In this document: positions 21,916 through 31,956 of the stretch, one piece after another | Numbering within the stretch: the stretch's first letter is position 1 | Layout of the letters: each line of letters begins with the position of its first letter | Source of the DNA: Ephemerocybe angulata | Lineage: Eukaryota; Basidiomycota; Agaricomycetes; Agaricales; Psathyrellaceae | Direction: 5' to 3' | Assembly: GCA_013368325.1 (NCBI GenBank) | Contig: JAACJK010000060.1 | Coordinates: 744,001-808,000, forward strand | Length of the DNA stretch: 64,000 nucleotides | Program-made: the position numbers and the translations under genes | The notes under the pieces: generated by a model | Databases searched by the model: none | What the model was told of the DNA's origin: nothing | Seen by the model: the letters and a program-made list of their open reading frames with translations, nothing else

Positions 21916-23575
21916 ATGGCCGAGTCCGCTAACTATTACGACCCTTACTATTTCATCAGCGATGACGAGTCTACCGAAAGTGTGGAAGAAGGGACTCAGC
22001 AAGAGGAGGAAGAGGAGGACGACTACGAGATGGACTCATACGTTTGCAGCGACAAGGCACCTAGCCAGGACTCTGCGAGCACGGTCTCTGGCGGGGACGA
22101 CATGAGCATATCAGATGTCGCGTCCTCCTTTCAAGAGAAGAAAAACCGGGTGTTCAGCCCCGTACCACGGGCGAGCACGATGAGCTCCTACTCGTATCAC
22201 TCGTCCGAGCGGTTCAGGACACCGTCACCGTCCAACCAATCACTAACGCCTTCAATGCGGGACACCCTGGTTCGCGAGGAGTTCGGACGGGATTTAAACA
22301 CTTTCAGCGACGTGTACCGGCTACCTGCGGACGAGGAGGAGATAGACAGGCTCGGTACGCACTGCCATTTCCTGGATCCGTTATCGCACTTCGATTGACA
22401 TTCTTTCTTAGAGAAGCAGCATAATATGTTCATAGATATCTTTGGCGCGAAGTACCCGCCTCCGATGGGAGTTGCCCTACGTCAAGGCCATTATGAGCCG
22501 ACGAAAAAGGTACTCGACCTAGGGTGTGGGGGTGGCGGCTGGTTTGTGTCTCCAAGCGTCGACTGTCACTAAATTTCACTCAACCTAACTCACAGGATCA
22601 AAGACGTCTGTCGCGACTTTCCATTCTGTGAGGCTATCGCAGTGGACCTCGTCCCAATAAGCGAGTAAGTCTCTTTGAATTAGCACCTTCAAATTGGACG
22701 ATATTGATGTATCTTTCGGTGCTATCTAGAGCGGAGGAGGATTTCCCACCTAACCTGCGGTAAGATTTTCAACAAATTTTCTACCATCTTTATTATGTGG
22801 TACACTTCCTCACCCGAAGTTCCTTTATAGGATGGAGATAGATGACCTGAACAAAGGCATTGAACATTTTTACGACCAGTTCGACGTCGTCCACAGCCGG
22901 CTCATCTCTTTCGGGGTAGGCAACAGTCCTCCAAGTTTCTTCCTCATCTTCTGAGTCCTGACTGCCGCCGTCTAGATTCGTGACTATCACCGACTTGTGG
23001 AGCACGTCGCTCGTGTTCTCCGGCCGAACGGCGTCATCGAAGTCCAAGAGTACGATTTCCAAACCTACGGCAGGGACCAGAAAGTTATTCCTGCGAACAC
23101 TACTGATCCCCTCGGCACGCACCCTTGGTGGGCCACCTTTCTCGCACACCTCCGCGAAGCCGTCATCGTGGCAGGAGGAGATACCACGGCCGCAACAAAT
23201 ATGCAGGGCTGGATACAAGGGCATGAAGCGTTCAAAAACGTAGTCTATAAAGACGTCTGGCTGCCCGTCATCCCAGGGAACTGCAGGCGGTACCAGGAGG
23301 ACATATATACAAGGATGAAAGATGATATCATGGTATGTTATAGGCCCACTTAACAAAAGTTTCGTCGCGGTTGATGACATTTTCAGGCATTCCTGCGTTC
23401 ATCCAAGCCCCTTATCATGGGAAACGGCGTCTCCGAGCAGCGATACGAATACCTTGTCCACCACACCGTCCGAGAACTCAACCAATCACATATTCCACAG
23501 TACACCCGCTTGCAATGTGTCTATGCCACCAGGCGCCCTGGTGTCGTTCTCGATCCTCTTCCTCCTGTCGACTAA
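21916..23575 (+). CDS. SAM-dependent methyltransferase, LaeA-like mushroom family
   Basis: Seven exons splice exactly: 21916-22354, 22412-22541, 22596-22664, 22730-22759, 22831-22915, 22976-23332 and 23387-23575; 432 codons plus stop. The start is ATG 21,916 (MAESANYYDPYYF); an earlier in-frame TTG is not used. Residues 1-130 are acidic and Ser-rich. The class I fold begins at FGRDLNTFSDVYRLPADEEE; motif I is VLDLGCGGGGW (about residues 180-190), formed across an exon junction; an acidic motif II follows at AIAVDLVPIS; then FDVVHSRLISFG and the motif around LRPNGVIEVQEYDF. The C-terminus contains YTRLQCVYATRRPG. Such proteins transfer methyl groups from SAM; substrates are unknown, and relatives include regulators and small-molecule enzymes. 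No frame break is seen. Confidence 0.85.
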
Positions 23576-24148
23576 ACATCATAATACTTATCTAACTCTA
23601 GACCATTGCAATAATGAATTGACTTTTGACTTTCTTGTTGATGTTGTTCAGATATGTCGCTTGTCGCTGCCGAAAGCATCGACCTCCTGTGACTAGGTAC
23701 CCTTGCAGGGTCCCCGAGTTCTGCTGCTGACCACCATCCAAGTTCCAGAATCGGAATTCTAGATCTACCACTAAGTACCACATTAGTTTACGTCGCGCTA
23801 TATCGTTCCTCAAGTTAATAGAAACAAAGTAAAAATTTCGAAGGCTCTCAAAGATACTTTTAAGTCCTCCGAGACTGTTTCGGTGGAGTTGCGGCGGACT
23901 ACAATAGTGCACAACAGTGTACAACGGCAGTGATCCTCGTGTTGCTCCCGACCTTCGGGAGAACCTGCGGTGTGTCTTTTCCGTTGTATCCAGTTCAAAC
24001 TTACCATCTGAGAAGCATTCGAGAAGCAGATTATACTGTCACAATTCCCAACACAAACGAACCGCCAGGAAGAAGCAAACTGCAGAGCGATGAAAGCGAA
24101 GGAGAAGGGGAAGAAATCGAGTCAAGTCCCAGCAAGGCTAGGCGAAAA
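23576..24148. other. intergenic, convergent 3' ends
   Basis: Lies between the methyltransferase stop and the 3' end of the TAF2 pseudogene on the other strand; nothing supported. Confidence 0.4.
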
Positions 24149-27100
24149 TTAAAGAGACTTGGCCTTCTTGGACGGCTGAGAATTGCTCTGGTCACCATCT
24201 TTACGCTTCTTACTCGAATTCGCCTTCCACCCATTCAGACGCTCCTTGAACCGCTCCCGAAGGTTGGTGGCGAGTACGCGGCCAACTTCAGAGCACACAC
24301 CATTGAACTTAATGGTGTTCTGAGCCATGAGGTCGCTATCCAGTCTCCCTTTGATGGTCTTCGGATCAGGCGCGTCCTTTCGAGGGATAACATCGAAGTA
24401 AGTGGGGATGCCGAGTAGGGTTGGATCGACAAGTTCACGGAAAATACCTGAAAGGATGCAAAGGATTAAATAAGATACAAAGGAAAGGAATGAAATCGAA
24501 ACTTACACAGGCTCCTTGGTTGGCGTCCTTGTTGGCGTCGTGAGATTCCCTTGAAGGCCGCGCTTCTCAGCGCAAGCTCGCTTGCACTCCATCGCCTTCG
24601 GCACCTCCTTTTTGAAAGCTTTCTCGACAAGGTCTGAACAGGTGACAGGGAACGTTCCAGGGGGGTTGAACTGTCTGCAGTTGGCAAATATAAGCTCGAC
24701 GTCCTTCTTGACATCTTCCATCCCCCTTTCTGCAGCTTCACGCCCATGGTGCCGACGTCCATGGGGTGTTCAATCTCCTCCAAGTACCTAAGAAACTTAG
24801 GTTAGCATTCGCAGCATCTCTAAAGATAAAAGCAAACTTACGTTGCACAACCGTCCAGAATTGGGTCGACGGGCCGCAGGAAGATAGCAGTCTCCGGAAT
24901 CTTGCTCAGAGATTTAAGAAGCTCCTTAACAAACCCTTTCTTGTGGTGGGAAGCCTCCGTCGACGTCGTCAGGGAAGGATAGGCAGAGATGACTATCTTC
25001 TCCTTGCCTTTGTTAAGAGAGATACGCAGAGGATTCACGACCGAGGATCTCTGAGCTGAGGGAGCTTAAACCTTCTTCGACTTCGGCGGGGCGATGACTC
25101 TCGGGGCCGGAGCTGGTGGGGGTGGTGTAGGAGCAGCTTCAGGCCTGGAAGGAGATTTGGACATGACTTAGGGGGTAATTGTAGACGCCGAGGTCCATGG
25201 AGATGGTTCAGGCGGTGTTGGACGCCCCTTCTTGCTTGGAGTGGGGGGCAAGGATTCAAGGTCGTCATCGATCGTCAACTTCTTGCGCTTCGACGAGCCA
25301 TTGGTGGTCAACACACTCTGCTCCCTTTCCCTTTCCTTCTCGCGCTCTGACTCCCGTTGCTCTCGATGTTCTCGCTTCTCTCGCGATCATCGCGACTCAT
25401 CTTTCTCCCTCTCGATAGCAAGCACCTCTTGCAATGTCGTGAAAACCATCATCAACATAGGGAGAGGAGGTGCATCTGCAACGGGTTCAGAACCTGACGA
25501 CGGAGGCTTAATAATTCGAGCTTTGCGCGGTTTCGAGGGCTTAGATGACGAAGCCGTCGGTGGCGTTTCGACTGAAGGCCGCTCTGGGGCACTGGGTCCA
25601 GCAACACGGCGCTTGATCGTCGGCCGTGAAGGCACTGCGGCGGGGGAGGCTTTCCCATTAGGGACTCGTTTGACAGGTGCAGGCGGTAGCGGGCTCAGGT
25701 CGGGGAGGTAACAGGTTTCGGCACGGCGGCCTTTGGTGTGAGCGGTGGGGAAAGGGGTTTCGCTGCGGCGTGCGCTCTGGCGGCCACTTCGAGGGTTTTC
25801 TTAATGATGGTACATTCTATGCACATCGTCAGCCGAGCATAAGAACACATCTTCAGATTCCAGGATCCATCCAACTTACCTGTACTAGGGCTAAAGCTGC
25901 CTCACACCCCACGCGATAGTAATAGTTTGTTACAAGGTGTCTTGGTGAGTGTGCTGGATACACGTCGGCTTCTCAGATAGAGCATCGATAGCCTAGCAAG
26001 ATATGAGCAGGCGGCATCCGAGCACGATTGAGAAACATACCTCTAACTGAGCTACAACATCTCGATCACGGTGAAGTTGAGAAAGCCACATGAAATCGGG
26101 TTGCTCAAACGTCGTGTTTGCGATCATCTATCCGGATCCACTCGTACGTCGCCCCACTCGTTGTTGCCTCATCATCCTCTGCCCAATCTGCGACTTTCCA
26201 GTTATCCCGCTCCTCTTCTTTCTCACATATTTTGAGGCCGAACCACATGTCGATCATACCCATCGCCTCTGCGGCCTCTGCATCGCCCTCGGCCGCAGCT
26301 TGCGCAGCCGCCTGCCTGGGAAGGTATCACTTCGTATTTCTCCGGACACGCTTGTACTTCGTATTGAAGGGAACCTCATATCGAGAACGTGCGTTCCGCC
26401 GGCTCGTGAATTCGTATCATCATTTGGCCCTGAAATTGCTATGTCAGCCAGGGCAAATACTTCAAAGGCAATATACACACCTCGAGAATTGCATGGGTTT
26501 GAAGAGAGCATTGGAGATGTCATTATGCTCCATTACTTTGTGAGCGAGCAGGGCACTCCTGTTCTTGACGGCCAGCTTCCATCTTCTTACAATTGAAGGA
26601 GGCTGAGAAGCCAAAGGTAGGGCACCCGCTCCCGCTTCCGTATAGCCATTGCTCTGCAAAGGTCCGCAAGTCGACACCGCTGACCTCCGGCACGTCCTAA
26701 GGGATGTATGGGTCGATAGAGCGTTGGTCTGGAGCCAAACTCCGAGGCGTAGAAACACATTGTCGACAGCAGAACGTAGTACATGTCGCCAACTGAGATT
26801 CAAGCCCTGGCAGACCAAAACGTACTTGGGGGCGTGGAGGATTCGGGTGCATCTTCAGATGCAATTTCGCTGGGAATCCGACCCAAATGAAAGGAGCCAG
26901 CTGCGAAAGCAATGTCCTGAACAGAGGCCAGGGTCGTCTGGGAGAAAACGTATATTTGAATTGTAAGGATGGGCCAGCGGATTCAAATGAGTTCTAACGA
27001 CAGGTTCTCTAAGTAACGGGCGTTAGCGCAGTTGTTCAGCAAGTTCCCCACTGCAACAGCCATCGTTGGGATGCAGCCCGCGGTCTCACCATTATCATCG

Positions 27101-27665
27101 CTCGGCGTGCGTTCTTCCAAGTACGGGGGAACGACGAATTCAAACGCCCTGGTGCAACGCCCAGCGCCAGGCGACGAATACTAGTAGCGTGGTGTAGCCG
27201 TGAGGAACACGCTGGTCAAAATGAGCCATGGCAGAATTCAGAAGGGAATGAGCCACTCACGTAAGGGTATGCATCCAACAAACGTCGACACCCTGACCGC
27301 CCGCTCTTTGGAAATCGCAATCGATAGCTCTCCTTCGTCACACTCCTGCATCGCTGAATACGGACTCCTCTTCAGTTACGCGTGCTTGTGACAATCCGGT
27401 GCTTCCCCTGCGCTGCCTATTAAAAATTGCTCTGTTAGCAATAACAAGGGTAAGATAGGAACATACTGCATTGCCTTGAGTGAATGTGCAGGGCGCTCAG
27501 CTCACTGCTGGTCGGTACGATGGCGACGGGTCATCGCCGTGTGGAGGGTTCTGCCGCAAGTCAGTAAGCTCATACCACAGGCCCAAAAAGCAAAAGACCA
27601 CTCACCCATGGCCCCGAGAAGTCGATCTCTAAGACGACTTTTCGGTGACTAGTGCAAGTAGACCG
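24149..27665 (-). pseudogene. TAF2: TAF2 (TFIID subunit 2) pseudogene, copy B, nearly full length
   Basis: Read on the minus strand, pieces follow the order of TAF2: SHRKVVLEIDFSGPW (about 27,640-27,590), VAIVPTSSELSALHIHSRQC (about 27,500), EGELSIAISKERAVRV (about 27,340), FEFVVPPYLEERTPSDDN (about 27,145), VQDIAFAAGSFHLG and MCFYASEFGS of the M1-peptidase-like domain (26,930-26,740), LRTFAEQWLYGSG and FGFSASFNCKKM (about 26,690-26,590), MIRIHEPA, AAAEGDAEAAEAMGMIDM, TTFEQPDFMWLSQLHRDRD, the Pro-rich linker (25,640-25,050), then bromodomain pieces DPILDGCATYLEEIEHPMDV (about 24,870-24,750) and DVELIFANCRQFNPPGTFPV (about 24,690), and VDPTLLGIPTYFDVIPRKD to SQPSKKAKSL with TAA at 24,149. Introns are retained. 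Many frameshifts, stops and internal deletions (for example within the second bromodomain-like segment) rule out a working TFIID scaffold. Confidence 0.82.
25400..26470 (-). repeat. inverted-repeat arm IR2-right (TAF2 segment)
   Basis: Reverse complement of 3,296-4,380. The shared part starts at TTGCCTYTGAAGTATTTG and runs through the intron at 26,042-25,994 and the one at 25,879-25,816, which are almost identical in both copies. Copy B keeps a linker segment that copy A lacks and has a 2-bp loss in CAAGACAGTCCTTGT. Confidence 0.8.
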
Positions 27666-27784
27666 AAGGTAGAGAGGCGGTAGAAGCGCCGTAAGCGCCA
27701 TGAGTAGCGTTTATCCAAACGGTATGTGACTGGAGACCTTGATATCCCACCGTTGGTCATCGGAGACCTCGTCGGAAAATCATT

Positions 27785-28055
27785 CTTCACCACCTGCGAG
27801 CGCCTATCGAGCTGTGAGCCTGAGTGCGCTGCAACCTGTCAAATCTACGCTTACCAGTGATACAGCCGAGTTCACTCGCCCTACCACACCTTGGATAAGC
27901 CCCGGCTGAAGTTCGCTGAGGAAGGAATGGATGGGTGGAGGATGGTCGGAAGAGCCAGAAATGAGCGCCCGTGCACTGAGGGCGGAGTTGTAATCCTGGG
28001 AAGGTATTGACTTTCTCGGAATATTCGACGAATCCGACGAATCTGACGAATAGCC
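27785..28055 (-). repeat. dispersed coding-derived fossil repeat, copy 3
   Basis: A minus-strand frame reads RLFVRFVGFVEYS ... FPGLQLRP. It is a direct mate of 6,247-6,578 and stops exactly where DR1 copy 2 starts (28,052/28,053). Confidence 0.6.
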
Positions 28056-28458
28056 GCCTGGGTTGCTTCCATCGTCCTACAGCCAGACACAGGTAAGACA
28101 CCATTTCTATGTCTCCAGCGGAGGACTTATGCTCGTTGGACGACGTGAATAGCGCTCCGCTCAGGCCCGACTATGGGCTCGACGTCGGATTCTCACTTAT
28201 CTCGCTCCGAGACGCCTAGGTCAATTGAGGCTTGAGCCCAACGGTAAGTGGGTCAGCGATTCCGAGCAGCCTGGCTAACAGGCCTGGAGGTAGTGTCATC
28301 GTACCCACCGATTCTGCGCCCAACGAATGCCATTCGAAGGCCTAGAGATCCTTGCCGGTCGATATGGTGTCCCGTTCGTTCGATAGGACTCGCCAGGAGA
28401 ACGGAATCGGAATCACAGCCCACGACGAACTCCAGGACTCAAGCCTCCGTCGGTCTCT
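28053..28458 (+). repeat. direct repeat DR1, copy 2
   Basis: Same orientation and order as 20,125-20,482 with small insertions (for example GCTTGAGCCCAACGGTAAGTGGGTCAG near 28,230). No intact gene inside. Confidence 0.75.
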
Positions 28459-29955
28459 CTACCATGGGAATAGACTTGGTGCTACGAAGCTACGACTAGA
28501 GAGCGTTAGACGCCCCATGGGACCAGGCAAGCGCAATGAATCACAATTCACTCTATTTCCCCCTCTCTCGTGGTCGGCATACTTATTGAAATTCCAATTC
28601 TAGCTATACCCACACATACCCACCCGCTTCACGACCTTTGCAAGTGTCGGATACGACGAAGAAGACTCCCTTCTCTGAGGCTAATGGATTAGAATCGCAC
28701 AGTGGTCCCCGGTGATATCTCCGCTGCCACACATTCGACGCAACGGATTCATCTTCGTCACTGGCCGGCGCCCTCCTTTTGTCAAAAATAATTAGACAAT
28801 CGCGGGGCTGTAGGATTCTTCGCTGCTGTGGGTCAGGTTTTCGAGCAGGAGGTCTAGCTCAGGCCCTCAGGCCTGCCATCTCCTCCATCCTACCGCCTAG
28901 TTCGCGCTGCCCCCAGGTCGAAATTGATCTGACCATTCACATGCACAGTCGGCCCCCGATCCACTGTGCGACTATTTCCCTTCTATCTCTTCCGTCCCCC
29001 ATTGACCCTATGCTCATTCCAGCATTCTTGTGGAGCACGTTGAACACTGCTCTTTCCTTCGTCCTGCGCCGTCGATAACGACAGTGAGAGCACAGCGAGA
29101 TCAACGATGATGATCATAACGACAATCCCATTTCCAGCTTCAAACTTGCTGATGACTCATCTTTGGTGGGCTGTCAAGAGTACGCTCATTGAAAAGGAGA
29201 TTGTGCGTTTCACACAGGGGAGATCAGTGCGATATTCAGGCTAGTCCTCTCGAACACCGCGCCCCTCCATCCGCACCCAGGCCCGACTGGCCTCGAACTC
29301 GACGCTCACTTCCCCTCATGTTCGAGGTCTGTGCGCACCGCTCCCCTTACCCTCCGAGTCCCAAGTCGCGACTCATGTGCATGAACCTTTCATTCAGACC
29401 AGCCTGTGGCATCAAACAGGCTAGCTATGCATATCCGTTCCATTCGTGCCGTGCACCCTGGATCCTGGTTTTGAATCCCTGAACTCTTGGGCGCCGAAGT
29501 CCCCGAGCATTTTGGATTTCTTCAGGCCGCGACAGTCATATCCGGGTACGTGAAGTTTGATTCTCCCAACCTGTGCTTTTGCTCACGATAGAGGCGAAGC
29601 AACGGAGGGTCCGCGATACCCACTTCCACAAACTCGTCGTGTTCATCTGTTTGGCGTCGAGTACGCAGTCTCAGGGGCTGCTGTGTTCTATCTAGGACCC
29701 GGATTCGATTGAAGTTTTACGCCTTGCTGGAAGGAATTTTGAGAAAGGGCCCATTTTGTATCGATGCTCAGGCGGATGGGGCGGACCGCGTCGCACGATT
29801 AACTTGGACTGGACCGCCGTCGGTTCTTTGCGTACATATATTGTGTATTCGGTAGTTGTCTACATATTGTTTTGTGCCCCGTGTCAAGCCCGCTCCCGTA
29901 CCATGCTTACATCCGCCTATGGGTCCTCCATCCCGAACTCGGCGCTTATGACCTT
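28459..29955. other. gene-poor stretch
   Basis: One possible two-exon remnant on the plus strand: about 29,483-29,545 (ELLGAEVPEHFGFLQAATVI) followed, after a GTACGT...GATAGAG intron, by about 29,595-29,721 (VHLFGVEYAVSGAAVFYLG, then a stop). It has no start codon that I can find and no family that I recognise. Nothing else supported. Confidence 0.3.
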
Positions 29956-29959
29956 TCTG

Positions 29960-30270
29960 CCGGACCGAACGCCTGATCCGTCGGATCTCCCAAATTTGTC
30001 GCAATGTTCCCAGGATTCGACCCAACGAAACGCCGTCTCCCCTATACTCATCTCTGGCCTAGTGGACTCCTGGTACCCGACATACACCTCTGTCAGAGAG
30101 TGAATAACGCTTATGTGGCCTTAGCTGAGATTCAGGTGAGCATCGTTCTCGGGCTTGCCCACAATGCCGCAACCTCACCGAATAGACGCCCGCATCAGAC
30201 CCCAGCGCAGGATAACTTTCTTCGCATGTTCAGAAGCCCATCCGATCTTTTCTCAGTTCTTCGGCAGCAG
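29960..30270 (+). repeat. dispersed coding-derived fossil repeat, copy 4
   Basis: Contains GATCCGTCGGATCT, then TTCCCAGGATTCGACCC, and downstream an open frame AEIQVSIVLGLAHNAAT then SPNRRP, DNFLRMFRSPSDLFSVLRQQ. The SPNRRP end matches the copy at 53.5 kb. Confidence 0.55.
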
Positions 30271-30543
30271 TAGAACCTCCGCCTCCTAACGGACGGCCCC
30301 TTTAGTTGGACACGTCGAACCATGAAACGAGAGGCACACTCCCAAGGACCGTTCGATTTGGAGACGGCGCTTAGACAGGTGCACAGTCGACAGCACCAGC
30401 AATACGTAGCTACAAAGTTGGTACTCACATTCTGATGCAACGGACGCTCATATAGCCTAGATGCCAGTTGAACATAGAACAGTCGCTGTTATGGAATGCA
30501 CATCAAACCTAGTACCATGTGACGCCTACAATGCTCCCCTCTC

Positions 30544-31488
30544 CTACAACTCTGTTGCCGTTCCGTGGATCCCAATGTGGTACACACAAGTCGCAGCCCC
30601 ACCCCAATTCGACAGCACCTCAACAACGATTGTTCTATAGGGCCCCATGTTGCGTTCTCCCCCTTGAAGAGAAAAAACTTGTCGCAATCGCGGGTCCAGG
30701 ATGCTGTATTCCACCTCTTCAATCAAGAAAAGTCGGTCATCCTTCCGTATCCCATTCGGAAGGAATATGGATGTTGCAAAACTCCCGATGGCCCTTGTTT
30801 CTTCACCGTGCCCGAGTGCCGAGGATGGGGAGCTGGGTTCGGCCCAAAGCCTAACCCTTTTAGGTGCTTGATGAAGCATCGCTGGTGAAAGCTGCTCCTG
30901 AAGCGGGTATCCGAGGGAGATCGCCGATATATTCGCAGGTTCGTGCAGTCGAATTCCAATGTGAGCGCTATATCCAGGGAATTTCCAGCAATTTCCTAAG
31001 GTTGGCGGGTCATCGAAGACAAACAGCGCTGATCTTGAGTCGAATCCCCTGGAGGGTGAGCACACGGGCCAGACGCAGGGAAACCATGTGCTGGGATAGG
31101 TCGTCGTCAATTCGAATATGACGTGAGCCTTGGCTCCGTGTAGGACAAGGTCACGGTCTACACCTTGGTTGACACCCAGGAAGTCGTTGATGTTTCCTAT
31201 CATAGTCATCGCGATGGCTATCTGCTTCCCATAACGCAAAATAACCACCTCGAGTGCCTTGAGTGCTTCCCACAGTTGGTGATCTGGTACTATTGGCCTG
31301 CAAAACCGTGGAGGGTCGAGGAAAATCGCCGATCCGGAGGCACACCAACATGCGAGCCGAGCAAAATCGGATAGGGCCAAAGTAAGACACCAGGATCGAA
31401 TGAGGACAACTAGGCCACTCCAGATAAATTGACACATTCCCTCCAATGCCGCCCAGATAGATAACACCTGCTTCCGCAACAGATTCAT
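30544..31488 (-). CDS. SUN-domain protein
   Basis: An uninterrupted 314-codon frame from ATG 31,486-31,488. Residues 1-60 are hydrophobic (IWSGLVVLIRSWCLTLAL), giving one membrane anchor. The SUN fold occupies roughly residues 110-314: GNCWKFPGYSAHIGIRLHEP, PANISAISLGY, then the conserved end TIVVEVLSNWGG and CVYHIGIHG, which matches the Sad1/UNC84 C-terminal signature. SUN proteins sit in the inner nuclear membrane and bind KASH proteins across the perinuclear space; many mushroom genomes carry several lineage-specific ones. A 48-nt intron at about 31,346-31,299 would remove CASGSAIFL and also keep the frame, so the exact N-terminal half is uncertain; a longer open frame upstream (to 31,858) is in another frame. 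The next gene lies in divergent orientation. Confidence 0.72.
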   Translation of the reverse strand: MNLLRKQVLSIWAALEGMCQFIWSGLVVLIRSWCLTLALSDFARLACWCASGSAIFLDPPRFCRPIVPDHQLWEALKALEVVILRYGKQIAIAMTMIGNINDFLGVNQGVDRDLVLHGAKAHVIFELTTTYPSTWFPCVWPVCSPSRGFDSRSALFVFDDPPTLGNCWKFPGYSAHIGIRLHEPANISAISLGYPLQEQLSPAMLHQAPKRVRLWAEPSSPSSALGHGEETRAIGSFATSIFLPNGIRKDDRLFLIEEVEYSILDPRLRQVFSLQGGERNMGPYRTIVVEVLSNWGGAATCVYHIGIHGTATEL

Positions 31489-31956
31489 CAGTCAAACTTT
31501 CCAGGGAATCGCCTTCGAGAAAACGGGTGGTACTGACCCAGCTTGGATATCGCGAAAAAGAGCTCGATCCTCGAAACACATTTGAGCGACCTTCGCTTCG
31601 TTTGAAAGTCGGAGGAAGCACTATGGCTGTATCGTCGCCCATGAAACGCTCGATATGATAGACTGAGTCTTCATCGTCCCATAAGTTTCCACCAGGTGCC
31701 ATAGCGTGTCGTGATCCTGAGGACTTGAATATCGCTGATACAATACGGCAAGGCGGTCTGGGATAAGTCAAGCTTGAAGGTCTGTGGCATTTCGCCTGCG
31801 GACGTCGCCACATGCGTGCGTCCAACATGAGGCCCGGGCAATCACATCGGCCTGCCACTCTTAGGTTCTTTGTTCATTGTTCTGGAGCTCTGTTGTTTTA
31901 ACCCTTCCTCCCACTCGCTTTCGAATCTTCCTCGCACTTCCATCGCCACCGTAGAA
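31489..31956. promoter_or_regulatory. shared divergent intergenic region
   Basis: The 468-bp gap between the ATG of the minus-strand SUN gene and the ATG of the plus-strand coiled-coil gene must hold both promoters. I see no confident core element. Part of it is open on the minus strand and could hold an upstream SUN-gene exon. Confidence 0.3.
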
